Shown here: piece by piece, positions 45,051-54,088 of the stretch | Layout of the letters: each line of letters opens with the position of its first letter | Numbering within the stretch: the stretch's first letter is position 1 | NCBI RefSeq assembly: GCF_001267925.1 | Contig: NZ_CP011409.1 | Coordinates: forward strand, 2,976,001 to 3,040,000 | Direction: 5' to 3' | From: Herbaspirillum hiltneri N3 | GTDB lineage: Bacteria; Pseudomonadota; Gammaproteobacteria; Burkholderiales; Burkholderiaceae_D | DNA: 64,000 bases | Made by a program: the position numbers and the translations under genes | Notes under the pieces: generated by a model | Told to the model about the DNA's origin: nothing | Seen by the model: only the letters and a program-made list of their open reading frames with translations | Databases searched by the model: none

Positions 45051-45950
45051 ATGAAAGTCTTCATCACCGGCGCCACCGGCTACGTCGGCGGCTCCATTGC
45101 AGTCCACCTGATCAAGGCCGGCCACAGCGTGCGCGGCCTGGTGCGCGACATGCGCAAGGCCGACGCTCTGGTGCGGCTCGGCGTCGAACCGGTCCAGGGC
45201 GACCTGGACGACAAGGCATTGCTGGTGCGCGAAGCGCGCGCCGCCGATGCGGTCATCAATTGCGCCAGCAGCGACCATCGCGAGGCCATCGAAGCGCTGC
45301 TCGACGGCTTGGCCGGCAGCGGCAAACCCTTACTGCACACCAGTGGCTCCAGCGTGATCGGCGACGCCGTCGCCGGCAATGCACTGAACCCGGCCATCTT
45401 CGACGAAGAGACGCCGCTGGTGGTCGATGAAGGCAAGCGCGCCCGCTACGAACTCGACCAACGTATCCTGTCGGCCGAGGGCGTGCGCGGCGTGGTCATC
45501 TGCAATACGCTGATCTACGGCAAGGGCCTGGGCCTGCAGCCGCACAGTGTGCAAATTCCGGCGTTGGCGGACAAGGCGGTGGCGAGCGGCGTGGTGCGCA
45601 TCGTCGGCCGCGGCTTCAATCGCTGGTCGACCGTACACATCGAGGATGCCTGCGCGCTCTATCTTCTGGCATTGGAACGGGCGCCCGCCGGCGCCTTCTA
45701 TTTCGCGGAAAACGGCGAGTCGTCCTTCGCCGACATCGGCGCCGCGCTAGCCAAGCGCCTCGGCATCGCCGCCATCGAGAACCTCAGCGAAGAACAAGCC
45801 ATCGCCATCTGGGGCGTCGCCCGCGCCCGCTATTCGCTCGGTTCCAACAGCAGGGTCCGCGCCGTCCGCGCGCGCAGGGAACTGGGCTGGAAGCCGCAGC
45901 ACGCTTCAGCGACCGCGTGGATCGAGAATGAGATGGACAAGCCGGCCTGA
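45051..45950 (+). CDS. NAD(P)-dependent epimerase/dehydratase-like protein
   Basis: The 299-residue protein has the Rossmann nucleotide motif ITGATGYVGGSIAVHL (GxxGxxG) at residues 4-19, the strand DAVINCASSDHREAIEALL, HTSGSSVIGD and a downstream NTLIYGKGLGLQP. It belongs to the extended/atypical short-chain dehydrogenases. The YxxxK catalytic pair is not plain (RYELDQRIL is in its place), as in NmrA-like and other atypical members. Substrate unknown. Confidence 0.85.
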   Translation: MKVFITGATGYVGGSIAVHLIKAGHSVRGLVRDMRKADALVRLGVEPVQGDLDDKALLVREARAADAVINCASSDHREAIEALLDGLAGSGKPLLHTSGSSVIGDAVAGNALNPAIFDEETPLVVDEGKRARYELDQRILSAEGVRGVVICNTLIYGKGLGLQPHSVQIPALADKAVASGVVRIVGRGFNRWSTVHIEDACALYLLALERAPAGAFYFAENGESSFADIGAALAKRLGIAAIENLSEEQAIAIWGVARARYSLGSNSRVRAVRARRELGWKPQHASATAWIENEMDKPA

Positions 45951-45956
45951 CCAACA

Positions 45957-45990
45957 TGACCATTCCGGCGTTTACCGGAATGGTCATTTC
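45957..45990. terminator. Terminator between epimerase and convergent binding-protein gene
   Basis: TGACCATTCCGG and CCGGAATGGTCA form a perfect 12-bp stem with a 6-base loop, followed by TTTCC. It can serve both converging genes, although the T-run is short. Confidence 0.8.
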
Positions 45991-46002
45991 CCTTGCGCAG
46001 GG

Positions 46003-47328
46003 TCAGGTCTTGTAGAACCTCTTGGCGCGCTCGGCCGCCCGATCGATGGCTTGTTGCACGGTCTTGGATCCGCTCGCCGCTTCGGCCACCATGTCGACCA
46101 GCACGTAGTCGGCAAGGCAGGCTGCGGACGCCTGGCCCAGCGGACCGGCATGGCCGTGGTCCAGCATCAGCGAGGCGGCGTCGCGGTAAGGCGTGGCCTT
46201 GGGATCGGCGGTCCAGACCGGGTTCTTTTCATAAGCCTTGAGCGGCTGGCTGACGTAGCCGATGGCCGCCTTCATCCACGGATTGAACTGATCCGGCTCC
46301 ATCATGAACTGCAGGAACGCCTTGGCCGCATTGGGATACTTGGTGTGCTTGAACGCCATCATCTGGGTCAGCTGCATCAGCTCGGTCGGCTTGCCCGAAA
46401 CACCGATCGGATAGTGCGTGTGCTGGGTGTCCTTGGCCAGCTCCAGCAGTTTCGGATCCGAGGAATTCTTGGCAGCGTAATAGATCGAGATGCCGTTGTT
46501 GGTGAGACTGACCTGGCCGTCGAGATAGGCCTTGTTGTTGGACGGATCCTGCCAGGACAGCGTGCCCTGCACCATGGTCTGGTACAGCTGCTTGCCGTAT
46601 TCCAGCGCGGCGCGAGTCTCGGCCGAATTGATGACGACGTTGCCGTGCTCGTCGACCAGCTTGCCGCCGTGCGCCCACAGCAGCCAGTGCGCATAGTTGT
46701 TGGCGTCGCCGACCGCCTTGCCGTGGGCGAAGCCGATCGGCGTGTTCTTCGCCTTGAGTGCTTGCGCCATCTTGAGGAAGCCGGGCAAGTCCTTGGGCAC
46801 GGCTTCGAAACCGGCGGCCTTGAGCTGGCTGTCGCGGTACACCAGGCAGATGCCGATCACGCCCAGCGGAATGGCGATCCATTTGCCGTTGCTCTTGCCG
46901 TATTTCTGGAACACGTCATACCAGCCGCCGTAGCGGCTGCCGAGCGAGTTGGCCAGGTCGGTGACGTCGAGCAGCTTGGTCGGATACTGGTGCGGGTCGT
47001 CGAACCAGCCCAGCACGATGTCCGGACCGCTGCCGACGTTGGCCGCCACTGCCGCCTTGGGCCGCACGTCCTCGAATCCTTCGCTGTCGGTGCGCACCGG
47101 CACGCCGGTCAGTTCGGTGAATTTCTTGACGTTCTCGTTCCACAAATCCTCGTCGCCCTGGACGAAGCGCTTCCAGCGCAATACGCGCAGGGTCGCGCCT
47201 TTTTCTATCGGGTAATCGATGCCGCCCGGCGCGCTGGGTGCGGCAAACGCCGAACCTCCCACGGTCGAGGCGGCGGCAGCCGATGCTGCGCCGGCGATCA
47301 GAAATTCGCGTCTGCTTAACTTCGTCAT
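46003..47328 (-). CDS. Sugar ABC binding protein with Tat signal (orphan)
   Basis: The 441-residue protein starts MTKLSRREFLIAGAASAAAAS, a twin-arginine signal (SRREFL) with a weak hydrophobic core, and cleavage near AFAA. The mature part has the family-1 sugar-binding pattern (LRVLRWKRFVQGDEDLW; SGPDIVLGWFDDPHQYP; QFNPWMKAAIGYVSQPLKAYEKNPVW). No permease or ATPase is adjacent, so it either serves a distant transporter or has another role. It lies 197 bp downstream of a class II aldolase-like gene on the same strand. Confidence 0.88.
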   Translation of the reverse strand: MTKLSRREFLIAGAASAAAASTVGGSAFAAPSAPGGIDYPIEKGATLRVLRWKRFVQGDEDLWNENVKKFTELTGVPVRTDSEGFEDVRPKAAVAANVGSGPDIVLGWFDDPHQYPTKLLDVTDLANSLGSRYGGWYDVFQKYGKSNGKWIAIPLGVIGICLVYRDSQLKAAGFEAVPKDLPGFLKMAQALKAKNTPIGFAHGKAVGDANNYAHWLLWAHGGKLVDEHGNVVINSAETRAALEYGKQLYQTMVQGTLSWQDPSNNKAYLDGQVSLTNNGISIYYAAKNSSDPKLLELAKDTQHTHYPIGVSGKPTELMQLTQMMAFKHTKYPNAAKAFLQFMMEPDQFNPWMKAAIGYVSQPLKAYEKNPVWTADPKATPYRDAASLMLDHGHAGPLGQASAACLADYVLVDMVAEAASGSKTVQQAIDRAAERAKRFYKT

Positions 47329-47471
47329 GTCTCCTGCTCCTTCTGTTAGAACGGATGGATCCGCGTGTTCGCGGTTATATGTATTGACGTCAATGCACGA
47401 CAGTGAGGGTGTGGTGAGTGGCGGTCTCCTTCAGTGAAATACGGTTCTGCAACGATTCTGCAACGACAAAC

Positions 47472-47493
47472 GCCGGCCATCGAAATGGCCGGC
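47472..47493 (-). terminator. Hairpin between aldolase and Tat binding-protein genes
   Basis: GCCGGCCAT and ATGGCCGGC form a perfect 9-bp stem with a 4-base loop 33 bp after the aldolase stop. The following bases on the reverse strand (GTTTGTCG) are only weakly T-rich, so it may attenuate rather than terminate. Confidence 0.45.
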
Positions 47494-47525
47494 ATGCATG
47501 CTCCATCCGTGCGATGGAGAACAAC

Positions 47526-48425
47526 TCAGTCAAACATGTCCGGACTGGTCTGCACCAGTTGCTCGTAGATCGGCTGGAAGTGCAGCCAGCCGATGAAGGA
47601 GTTGCCGACGTTCTCGCGGCTGTAGCGGGCGCGCTCCGGCGACACCATGGTCGGCTTGATACCGGTGGCTTCGACCATGAGCTGGACCTGGCAGCAGCGT
47701 TCCAGCGCGATGAACCAGAATGCCGCATCTTCGATGCTGTGGCGGCTGGCGGTGAACAAGCCGTGGTTCTGGTGGATCGCCGCCTTGTTCTTGCCGAAGG
47801 CGGCGGCGACCGACTTGCCGACTTCGGCCTTGACCGCGACTGCGCCGGCTTCGGCGGTGATGACGACGTGGTCTTCAAAGAATACCGCCGCGTCCTGGGT
47901 GATCGGGTCGAGCTGGCGTCCCAGCGCCGCCCAGGCAGTGCCGTAGACGGTGTGGGCGTGGCACATGGCGACGATGTCCTGGTGCATCTCATGGACCGCG
48001 GCGTGCAGCACGAAGCCGGCGCGGTTCAGCGCGTAGGTGCCCTGCACCACCTGGCCCTTGTGATTTGCAAGGATCAGATTGGACAGTTTGACCTGGGAGA
48101 AATGCACCGCCATCGGATTGGTCCAGTACAGATCCGGGAATTCCGGATCGCGCACCGTCAGGTGGCCGGCGAAACCGTAGTCGAGGCCATGCAGGGCAAA
48201 GGCGCGACAGGCAGCGACCAGACGCTCCTTGCGGTGCTGGCGCTCTTCGGCGTGCGTGGCGAATACCGGCACCTGGGGAAATTTGAGACCCTGCTGCTCG
48301 GGCTGGTACACCGAGACGCGCTTGTCGTTGGCGTCAAGGGCGCTGAAAGCGGACGCGGCCGGCGCGGGCTGGCCCGCATCCGTTCTACGGTCTGCAACGT
48401 CGGTCATGGCGATCGTGGCGGTCAT
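47526..48425 (-). CDS. Class II aldolase/adducin-family protein
   Basis: The 299-residue protein has the class II aldolase core: GLDYGFAGHLTVRDPE, LNRAGFVLHAAVHEMHQDIVAMCHAHTVYGTAWA with the HAH zinc ligands, and AIHQNHGLFT with the third His. The family cleaves sugar phosphates (fuculose-, rhamnulose-phosphate) or acts on other small hydroxy acids. The ATG at 48425 follows GGAG by 8 bases; the frame stays open further upstream but without a binding site. A LysR gene is divergent and probably regulates it. Confidence 0.9.
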   Translation of the reverse strand: MTATIAMTDVADRRTDAGQPAPAASAFSALDANDKRVSVYQPEQQGLKFPQVPVFATHAEERQHRKERLVAACRAFALHGLDYGFAGHLTVRDPEFPDLYWTNPMAVHFSQVKLSNLILANHKGQVVQGTYALNRAGFVLHAAVHEMHQDIVAMCHAHTVYGTAWAALGRQLDPITQDAAVFFEDHVVITAEAGAVAVKAEVGKSVAAAFGKNKAAIHQNHGLFTASRHSIEDAAFWFIALERCCQVQLMVEATGIKPTMVSPERARYSRENVGNSFIGWLHFQPIYEQLVQTSPDMFD

Positions 48426-48512
48426 GGCTGGTCTCCGGTTCGGGTTATTTTTTGTGATTGCTTCGATGAACCGATCATCCCAAGAAGCCCGGCGCTTTGA
48501 CAAATGACGAGT

Positions 48513-48530
48513 ATTCACAATATGATGAAT
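48513..48530. promoter_or_regulatory. Inverted repeat ATTCA-N8-TGAAT between aldolase and LysR genes
   Basis: ATTCA at 48513 and TGAAT at 48526 form a dyad 35 bp before the LysR start codon. It is a plausible LysR operator, though the symmetry (even spacing) does not fit the exact T-N11-A rule. Confidence 0.35.
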
Positions 48531-48564
48531 CTGATTCACCTTACGAATCTCCACCAGGGCCGCG

Positions 48565-49470
48565 ATGCGAAAACTTCCCAGTTTCTTTTCCCTGCGCGCT
48601 TTTGAAGCCGCCGCCCGCCTGCAGAGTTTTGCCCTTGCCAGCGAAGAACTGCACCTGTCGCCCTCGGCCATCAGCCATCAGGTGCGCGGACTGGAAACCT
48701 ATTTCGGCAAACCCATGTTCACCCGCTCGTTCCGCCGCGTCGAACTGACTGCGGAAGGACGGCGCCTGCTCGACCAGCTGTCGGTCGCCTTCGACCTCAT
48801 GGAAGCGGCCTGCGAAGAACTCGGTCCGGCGCGCCGCAGCGACGCGCTGGCGGTGCATTGCTCGCCCAGCTTCGCGACCAAATGGCTGGGGCCGCGACTG
48901 CCTCGCTTCATGCAGCAATATCCCGATATCAACATCAGCATGTCGTCCGGCGCCGAGCCGGTCGACCTGTTGCGCCACGAAGAACTCGACCTCGCCATCG
49001 CCTACGGCAGTGCGCCGCAACGCGCCGGCATCGTCAGCGAAGCGATCGGCTCGGAGACCATCGTGCCGCTCTGCTCGCCCGCGCTGCTGCGGGACAAACC
49101 CGACGCCTTGCGGCTGGCGGACATCGCCGGCATGACGCTGATCCAGTCGACCCTGAACCCGGTTCGCTGGAGCGACTGGTTTGCGCTGAATGGCATGAAA
49201 CTGCCGCCTGGCCGGCCGATGCCCTCGTTCGACCGCGCCTCGCTGGCGCTGGCGGCGGCCGTCAACAGTGTCGGGATTGCGTTGGAGAGCACCCGCCTGG
49301 CGGAACAGGAACTCGCCAACGGCGAACTGGTGCGGCTCGATGGGGGAGAACTGAAATCGGTCCTGCGCGAAACCCATTTCCTGAGTTATCGCGAGGGCGA
49401 AAAGAACAGCAAGAAGATCATGCGCTTTCGTGACTGGATCTTCTTGCAGGCGGGATTAAATCAAGTGTAA
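48565..49470 (+). CDS. LysR-family regulator (GcvA-like)
   Basis: The 301-residue protein starts RKLPSFFSLRAFEAAARLQSFALASEELHLSPSAISHQVRGLE, the GcvA-type helix-turn-helix. The C-terminal two-lobe effector domain contains DINISMSSGAEPVDLLRHEELDLAIAYG. It is divergent from the class II aldolase gene across 139 bp, its likely target. Confidence 0.93.
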   Translation: MRKLPSFFSLRAFEAAARLQSFALASEELHLSPSAISHQVRGLETYFGKPMFTRSFRRVELTAEGRRLLDQLSVAFDLMEAACEELGPARRSDALAVHCSPSFATKWLGPRLPRFMQQYPDINISMSSGAEPVDLLRHEELDLAIAYGSAPQRAGIVSEAIGSETIVPLCSPALLRDKPDALRLADIAGMTLIQSTLNPVRWSDWFALNGMKLPPGRPMPSFDRASLALAAAVNSVGIALESTRLAEQELANGELVRLDGGELKSVLRETHFLSYREGEKNSKKIMRFRDWIFLQAGLNQV

Positions 49471-49519
49471 GCGAGCATAAACCAGCATAAACAAGCACCT
49501 ACGCCCGATTCCTCATCAA

Positions 49520-49897
49520 TTACTTCCACTCCAAAATGGCGTTTTTACGATCCAGCCAATGCACCTTCACGGTCGAGGCATTGACCTTGCGGCCGGCGCA
49601 GGCGCTGGCCGCCAGCGCGAAGGGCGTATCGTAGTAGCGGCCATCGTTGGACGAGCGCATGCGCGTCTGCGGCGCGTTCTGCGCCAGCCATTCACCGGCA
49701 TTGGTGCGCATGTAGATCATGCAGGCGCTACCGCTGGTGTCGGCCACTTCGCACTTGCAGGTGTTAGCGCTGGTGGTGACCACAGGCTTGTCCGGCTCCG
49801 GGCGTTCGTAACCGAGCGGATACGGCAAGCGCGGCTGTGCCGACGCCAGGCTCGCCGCCACCAGTCCCAATGCGATGAACAGAAAAGTTGCTTTCAT
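49520..49897 (-). CDS. Small secreted protein of unknown function
   Basis: The 125-residue product has a Sec signal (FLFIALGLVAASLASAQ) and a mature part with five Cys (TCKCEVADTSGSAC and SAC), suggesting disulfides. No family was recognised. The second ATG (49897) is used because AGG lies 8 bases before it. The gene converges on the LysR gene and is followed upstream by a methyltransferase gene on the same strand, 97 bp away. Confidence 0.7.
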   Translation of the reverse strand: MKATFLFIALGLVAASLASAQPRLPYPLGYERPEPDKPVVTTSANTCKCEVADTSGSACMIYMRTNAGEWLAQNAPQTRMRSSNDGRYYDTPFALAASACAGRKVNASTVKVHWLDRKNAILEWK

Positions 49898-49993
49898 TGG
49901 CATGCCTTTCAGACAATAAAATCAGTCGCCGAGAGTCGGGACAATATCAATAATCGACATTAACTTTCCGCGACAACCAATTGTTTACATTCA

Positions 49994-51154
49994 TTATTTA
50001 GCCTTCAATACCCAAAGCGACGTGACTTCTTTCACCCGTGCGGCGTGCAGCGGGTCTTCGGCGTCGCTGGAGCGCGGATGGCGCGGCTTGATGTCTTGTT
50101 TCAACGCGACGCGCAGCCCCGCCTTGTCGAACATTGCCTGCAATTCATCGCGCGAGCGCAAGCCCAGGTGTTCGGCGAAATCGGACAAGATCAGCCAGCC
50201 TTCGCCGTTTGGCGCCAGATGCGCTGCGAGACCGTCGAGGAAGCCGCGCAGCATGCGGCTGTCCGGGTCGTAGATGGCATGTTCGATCGGCGAGCTCGGC
50301 TTGGCCGGCACCCACGGCGGATTGCAGACAATCAGCGGCGCCTGGCCCGGCGGGAACAGATCGGCAGCGACCAGTTCGACCTGTTTGTCGACGCCGAGGC
50401 GCTGCAGGTTTTCCGCCGCGCATTCCAGTGCGCGGGTGCTCTGATCGGTGGCGACGATGCGCTTGACGCCCCGCTTTGCCAGCAAGGCCGCCAGCACGCC
50501 GGTGCCGGTGCCGATGTCGAACGCCAGCTGGACCGACGGCAAGGTCGCTCGTTCGACCAGGTCGAGGTATTCGCCGCGCACCGGCGAGAACACGCCGTAA
50601 TACGGATGGATGCTGCCGCCCAGCGCCGGCACCGGTACGCCCTTCTTGCGCCATTCATGCGCGCCGATCAGACCGAGCACTTCGCGCATTGTCGCCACGC
50701 TGGCTTCCTGCCCCGGGCCATAGACTTCTTCGCAAGCCTGGCTGACATCGGGCGCGCGGCGCAGAGGGATGCTGTAGTCTGCTTCCAGAGGCACCAGCAG
50801 CATGCCGAGGATGCGCGCGCGTTGCGCCTGTGCCTGGCGATGCTGGTGGAACGCCTGGGTAATGCCCGGGATGGGTTCCTTCTTGTCGCCGGCTTTGACC
50901 GACTTGCGTTCAGACTTCTTGTCAATGCGACGCGCCAGCGCCTGCAGCAGTTGTCGCGCGTTCTGGAAGTCGCCGCGCCAGAGCAGACCGGTGCCTTCGC
51001 AAACCAGCTTGTAGGCGACGTCGGCGGGAATGCGATCGTCAGCGACGATGACGCGCTTGGGCGCCGGATTGCCGGCTTCGGAGCGCCAGCGGGCGGAACG
51101 ATTTTCCTCTGCTTCGGTCCAGCTTATAAGAGGGAAATCAGGGGAATCGTTCAT
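49994..51154 (-). CDS. Class I SAM-dependent methyltransferase (HemK/PrmC-like NPPW)
   Basis: The 386-residue protein has an unassigned N-terminal half of about 170 residues and a C-terminal Rossmann methyltransferase domain: motif I FDIGTGTGVLAALLAKRG, the acidic TDQSTRALECAAENL, and motif IV VCNPPWVPA near residue 285. NPPW/NPPY motifs are found in enzymes that methylate planar amide or amine groups (glutamine of release factors, adenine, guanine). Substrate is unknown. Confidence 0.85.
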   Translation of the reverse strand: MNDSPDFPLISWTEAEENRSARWRSEAGNPAPKRVIVADDRIPADVAYKLVCEGTGLLWRGDFQNARQLLQALARRIDKKSERKSVKAGDKKEPIPGITQAFHQHRQAQAQRARILGMLLVPLEADYSIPLRRAPDVSQACEEVYGPGQEASVATMREVLGLIGAHEWRKKGVPVPALGGSIHPYYGVFSPVRGEYLDLVERATLPSVQLAFDIGTGTGVLAALLAKRGVKRIVATDQSTRALECAAENLQRLGVDKQVELVAADLFPPGQAPLIVCNPPWVPAKPSSPIEHAIYDPDSRMLRGFLDGLAAHLAPNGEGWLILSDFAEHLGLRSRDELQAMFDKAGLRVALKQDIKPRHPRSSDAEDPLHAARVKEVTSLWVLKAK

Positions 51155-51373
51155 TGTGGTGCTTTCTTGAGTTGATACCAGTGCTGGAGACGGAACCGGT
51201 GCGGGAGTTCATGACGGAATGGCCAGCCGCAGTGTAACAAATGTGGAGACCGCAATCCCGGCCAGCACAAACTGCGCACATCTCTTATGATGGGCGTTGA
51301 ATATTCAGCAACGCAAAACCGGCAACTTCGCAGGTTGCGCGCAATCACCGATCAATCACAGCCCGGAGCCGAC

Positions 51374-51676
51374 ATGTCAGACCCCATTCTGCGTCAAGAC
51401 GATGCCAACCACGTGCGCCTCAAGCACATCCTGGCCGAACTGGAACAGGCGCTGCAGGACATTCCTGCCGAATCGCCGCAAGCCGCACTGCTGCGCAAGG
51501 ATTTCGCGCTGCTCAAGAGCCATCTCGACAGCCCCGAGATCGAAGCCGCAGTCCTGCGCGAACACATCGGCAAGACGCGCAACTCGGCGCAGGACCTGAT
51601 GGACTCCGTGGAAGGCGCGATCCTAAAGGACAGCCCTTACGTCGCCGAGCTAGGCCGCATTCTCGGCATGATCTGA
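51374..51676 (+). CDS. Small helical protein, possibly DUF4404-like
   Basis: The 100-residue product starts at the ATG at 51374, which follows GGAG by 5 bases. It is predicted as alpha-helical with heptad-like leucines (RLKHILAELEQALQDIPAESPQAALLRKDFALLKSHLDSP). A DUF4404-type relationship is only a suggestion. It is followed after 9 bp by a UspA gene, with which it probably forms a stress operon. Confidence 0.65.
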   Translation: MSDPILRQDDANHVRLKHILAELEQALQDIPAESPQAALLRKDFALLKSHLDSPEIEAAVLREHIGKTRNSAQDLMDSVEGAILKDSPYVAELGRILGMI

Positions 51677-51685
51677 GGACCTGAC

Positions 51686-52138
51686 ATGTACGCAAAGATC
51701 CTCGTGCCGGTCGACGGCAGCAGCACCGCCAACCAGGCCCTGGACGAAGCCATCAAACTGGCCAAGGCGCTGGGCAGCACCATTGAAGTCCTGCATGTGA
51801 TCGACAACAGCCATTTGTTCTACGACACCGGCATCAGCGCTGCAGCCGACGTGCACGGCACCGTCGTCGACGCCGGCAAGACCATCCTCGAACAAGCCGG
51901 GTCGCGCGTGACCTCGGCCGGCCTGCGCAGCGAAACGCGCATGGTCGAAGACCCGGTCGCGCCTGGCGACATCCCCGGCACCATCCTCAAGGCAGCCATG
52001 GACAGCAAGGCGGAACTGGTCGTCATCGGTTCCCACGGCCGTACCGGCTTCCGCAAACTGGTGCTGGGCAGCGTGGCCGAAAAGGTCATGCATCAGTGTC
52101 CTTTGCCGGTGTGGATCATCCGCGGCAAGGAAGGCTAG
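51686..52138 (+). CDS. Universal stress protein UspA family
   Basis: The 150-residue protein starts KILVPVDGSSTANQALDEAIKLA and ends with the ATP-binding UspA motif G-x2-G-x9-G-S (IGSHGRTGFRKLVLGSVAEKVM). This is the nucleotide-binding branch of the family. It sits in a short operon with the small helical protein, ahead of a terminator. Confidence 0.95.
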   Translation: MYAKILVPVDGSSTANQALDEAIKLAKALGSTIEVLHVIDNSHLFYDTGISAAADVHGTVVDAGKTILEQAGSRVTSAGLRSETRMVEDPVAPGDIPGTILKAAMDSKAELVVIGSHGRTGFRKLVLGSVAEKVMHQCPLPVWIIRGKEG

Positions 52139-52156
52139 CAGAACACGCCGCACAAT

Positions 52157-52187
52157 GAAAAACGCCCTGATTGCCAGGGCGTTTTTC
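52157..52187. terminator. Terminator after uspA, shared with convergent pirin gene
   Basis: GAAAAACGCCCTG and CAGGGCGTTTTTC form a perfect 13-bp stem with a 5-base loop; A and T runs allow function in both directions. Confidence 0.88.
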
Positions 52188-52216
52188 TTTCCGGTGTTTG
52201 ATCGCAGCCGAAGCGC

Positions 52217-53095
52217 TTACTTCTCCGGCAACGGAATCCATTCCACCTCACCCGGGATCACGCCGAACACGGCGCGGTCCTGCGCCCGCCACGCCAGCTT
52301 GGCGCTCTCGATGAGCTCCTTGCTGCTGGCCACGAAATTCCACCAGACAAAGCGCGGACCGTCGATGGGCTCGCCGCCCAGCACCATGAACAAGGTGTCG
52401 CTCTGCGCCGTCAGCAACACATCGATGCCCGGCTCCAGGATCGCCAGCACACCCGCTTCCAGCGCTTCGCCGTCAAGCGTTGCCGCTCCGGTAACGACAT
52501 ACACTGCGCGTTCGCTGTAGTCGGCCGGCAAGCTCAGCGTGCCGCCGGCCTTGATGCGGCCGCACACATACAGCGTGGGGCTGGATGTCTTCACCGGCGA
52601 CTCATGGCCGTAGGCCTTGCCGGCCAGCAGGTGCAGGCTGGCCGCACCGACCTCGATGCGCGGCATGTCGTCTTCCGCATAGTGATGGAAGCTGGCGTTG
52701 CCCTGCTCCTGGTCCTTCGGCAAAGCCACCCACATCTGCAGGCCGTGTACCGGCACCTTGCCGTCGCGGATGTCGTCAGGGACGCGTTCGGAGTGCACGA
52801 TGCCGCGCCCCGCCGCCATCCAGTTGACCGCACCCGGCGTGATCCGCTGCACCACGCCGAGACTGTCGCGATGCATCATCGCGCCGGAGAACAGATACGT
52901 CACGGTCGCCAGGCCGATGTGCGGATGCGGACGCACGTCGCCTTCGGTGGTGCCGCTGTCGAATTCGACCGGACCCATGTGATCGAAGAACACGAACGGG
53001 CCCACGGTGCGGGCGGCGGCGGCCGGCAACAGGCGGCGCACCGGGAAACCGATGTCGCGCACCAGGCCGTGGATCAGATGACGAATGCTGCTCAT
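52217..53095 (-). CDS. Pirin-family cupin protein 1
   Basis: The 292-residue protein has the pirin N-cupin iron site: HPHIGLATVTYLFSG (two His), MHRDS, and GRGIVHSE (His and Glu). Bacterial pirins include quercetin 2,3-dioxygenases and regulatory proteins. It is the last gene of an operon with a second pirin (28 bp gap) and DoxX. The start follows GGAA. Confidence 0.93.
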   Translation of the reverse strand: MSSIRHLIHGLVRDIGFPVRRLLPAAAARTVGPFVFFDHMGPVEFDSGTTEGDVRPHPHIGLATVTYLFSGAMMHRDSLGVVQRITPGAVNWMAAGRGIVHSERVPDDIRDGKVPVHGLQMWVALPKDQEQGNASFHHYAEDDMPRIEVGAASLHLLAGKAYGHESPVKTSSPTLYVCGRIKAGGTLSLPADYSERAVYVVTGAATLDGEALEAGVLAILEPGIDVLLTAQSDTLFMVLGGEPIDGPRFVWWNFVASSKELIESAKLAWRAQDRAVFGVIPGEVEWIPLPEK

Positions 53096-53123
53096 GTGGC
53101 GTTCCTTGTCAAAAAGTGATGTC

Positions 53124-53975
53124 TCAAAACTTGCCCGCGCGGAAATCCTCGATGGCCTGTTCGACCTCTTCCCTGGTGTTCATGACGAACGGCCCCCATT
53201 GCGCGATCGGCTCATTGAGCGGCTGGCCGGCGATCAGCAGGAAGCGGCTGTCCTTGCTTGCGTGGATTTCCACACCTTCGGCGCCGGCGGTGTTGCTCAG
53301 GATCGCCATGCGCCCGGCGGCGGCCACGCGCTGGTCTTGCCCGATCAGCAATTCGCCTTCGTACACATACAGGAAGGCATTATGCGTCGCCGGAATCGGC
53401 AAGGCGAGCCGTTTATCGGCCTGCACATGCAAATCCAGATACAGCGGCGCCGTGGTCGGACGTTCCACCGCCCCTTTGACGCCGAAGGCTTCGCCGGCCA
53501 GCACGCGCACTTGCACGCCATCCTGCGGCGTCACTTCGGGAATCTGCGCCGAGGGAATGTCGCTGTAGCCCGGGGTGGTCATCTTGTCGCGTCCGGCCAG
53601 GTTGACCCACAGCTGGAAACCGCTCATGAGGCCGTCTTCCTGCTCCGGCAATTCCGAGTGCACGAGACCCCGGCCGGCGGTCATCCATTGCATCCCGCCC
53701 GGTTCCAGCAGGCCTTCGTTGCCGGCGTTGTCGCGATGGCGCATGCGCCCTTGCAGCATGTAGGTCACGGTTTCAAAGCCGCGATGCGGATGGTCGGGGA
53801 AACCGGCCAGGTAATCGTCAGGCTTGTCCGAATGGAATGCATCCAGCATCAGGAAAGGATCCAGGCGGCGTTGCAGATCATGCGTCAGCACACGGGTAAG
53901 GCTGACACCGGCGCCATCCTGGGTCGGGATGCCGTTGACCAGCCGTTCCAGCTGGCGGGTAAAAGTGGTGCTCAT
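53124..53975 (-). CDS. Pirin-family cupin protein 2
   Basis: The 283-residue protein begins at the ATG at 53975 after AGGAGA; the frame is open 15 codons further upstream without support. The metal ligands are HPHRGFETVTYMLQG and GRGLVHSE. It is a divergent paralogue of the pirin encoded next to it; the pair probably arose by old tandem duplication. Confidence 0.93.
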   Translation of the reverse strand: MSTTFTRQLERLVNGIPTQDGAGVSLTRVLTHDLQRRLDPFLMLDAFHSDKPDDYLAGFPDHPHRGFETVTYMLQGRMRHRDNAGNEGLLEPGGMQWMTAGRGLVHSELPEQEDGLMSGFQLWVNLAGRDKMTTPGYSDIPSAQIPEVTPQDGVQVRVLAGEAFGVKGAVERPTTAPLYLDLHVQADKRLALPIPATHNAFLYVYEGELLIGQDQRVAAAGRMAILSNTAGAEGVEIHASKDSRFLLIAGQPLNEPIAQWGPFVMNTREEVEQAIEDFRAGKF

Positions 53976-54088
53976 GGTGTTTCTCCTGTGGGGGTGCGGC
54001 AGCAGATGCGCTGCCGTCACCTTGTTACCAGATTGTTGCTATTGCGGTTTTATCAACGATGCAGCGATGTCAGCTGATTTATGTCAGC

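Noticed and set aside
45928..47319. 463-codon open frame antisense to the Tat-signal binding protein
   Set aside because: Shadow of a well-supported gene with signal peptide and family motifs.
49471..49519. Short direct repeat AGCATAAAC in the LysR/secreted-protein gap
   Set aside because: Two copies of a short sequence without further structure; no function can be argued.
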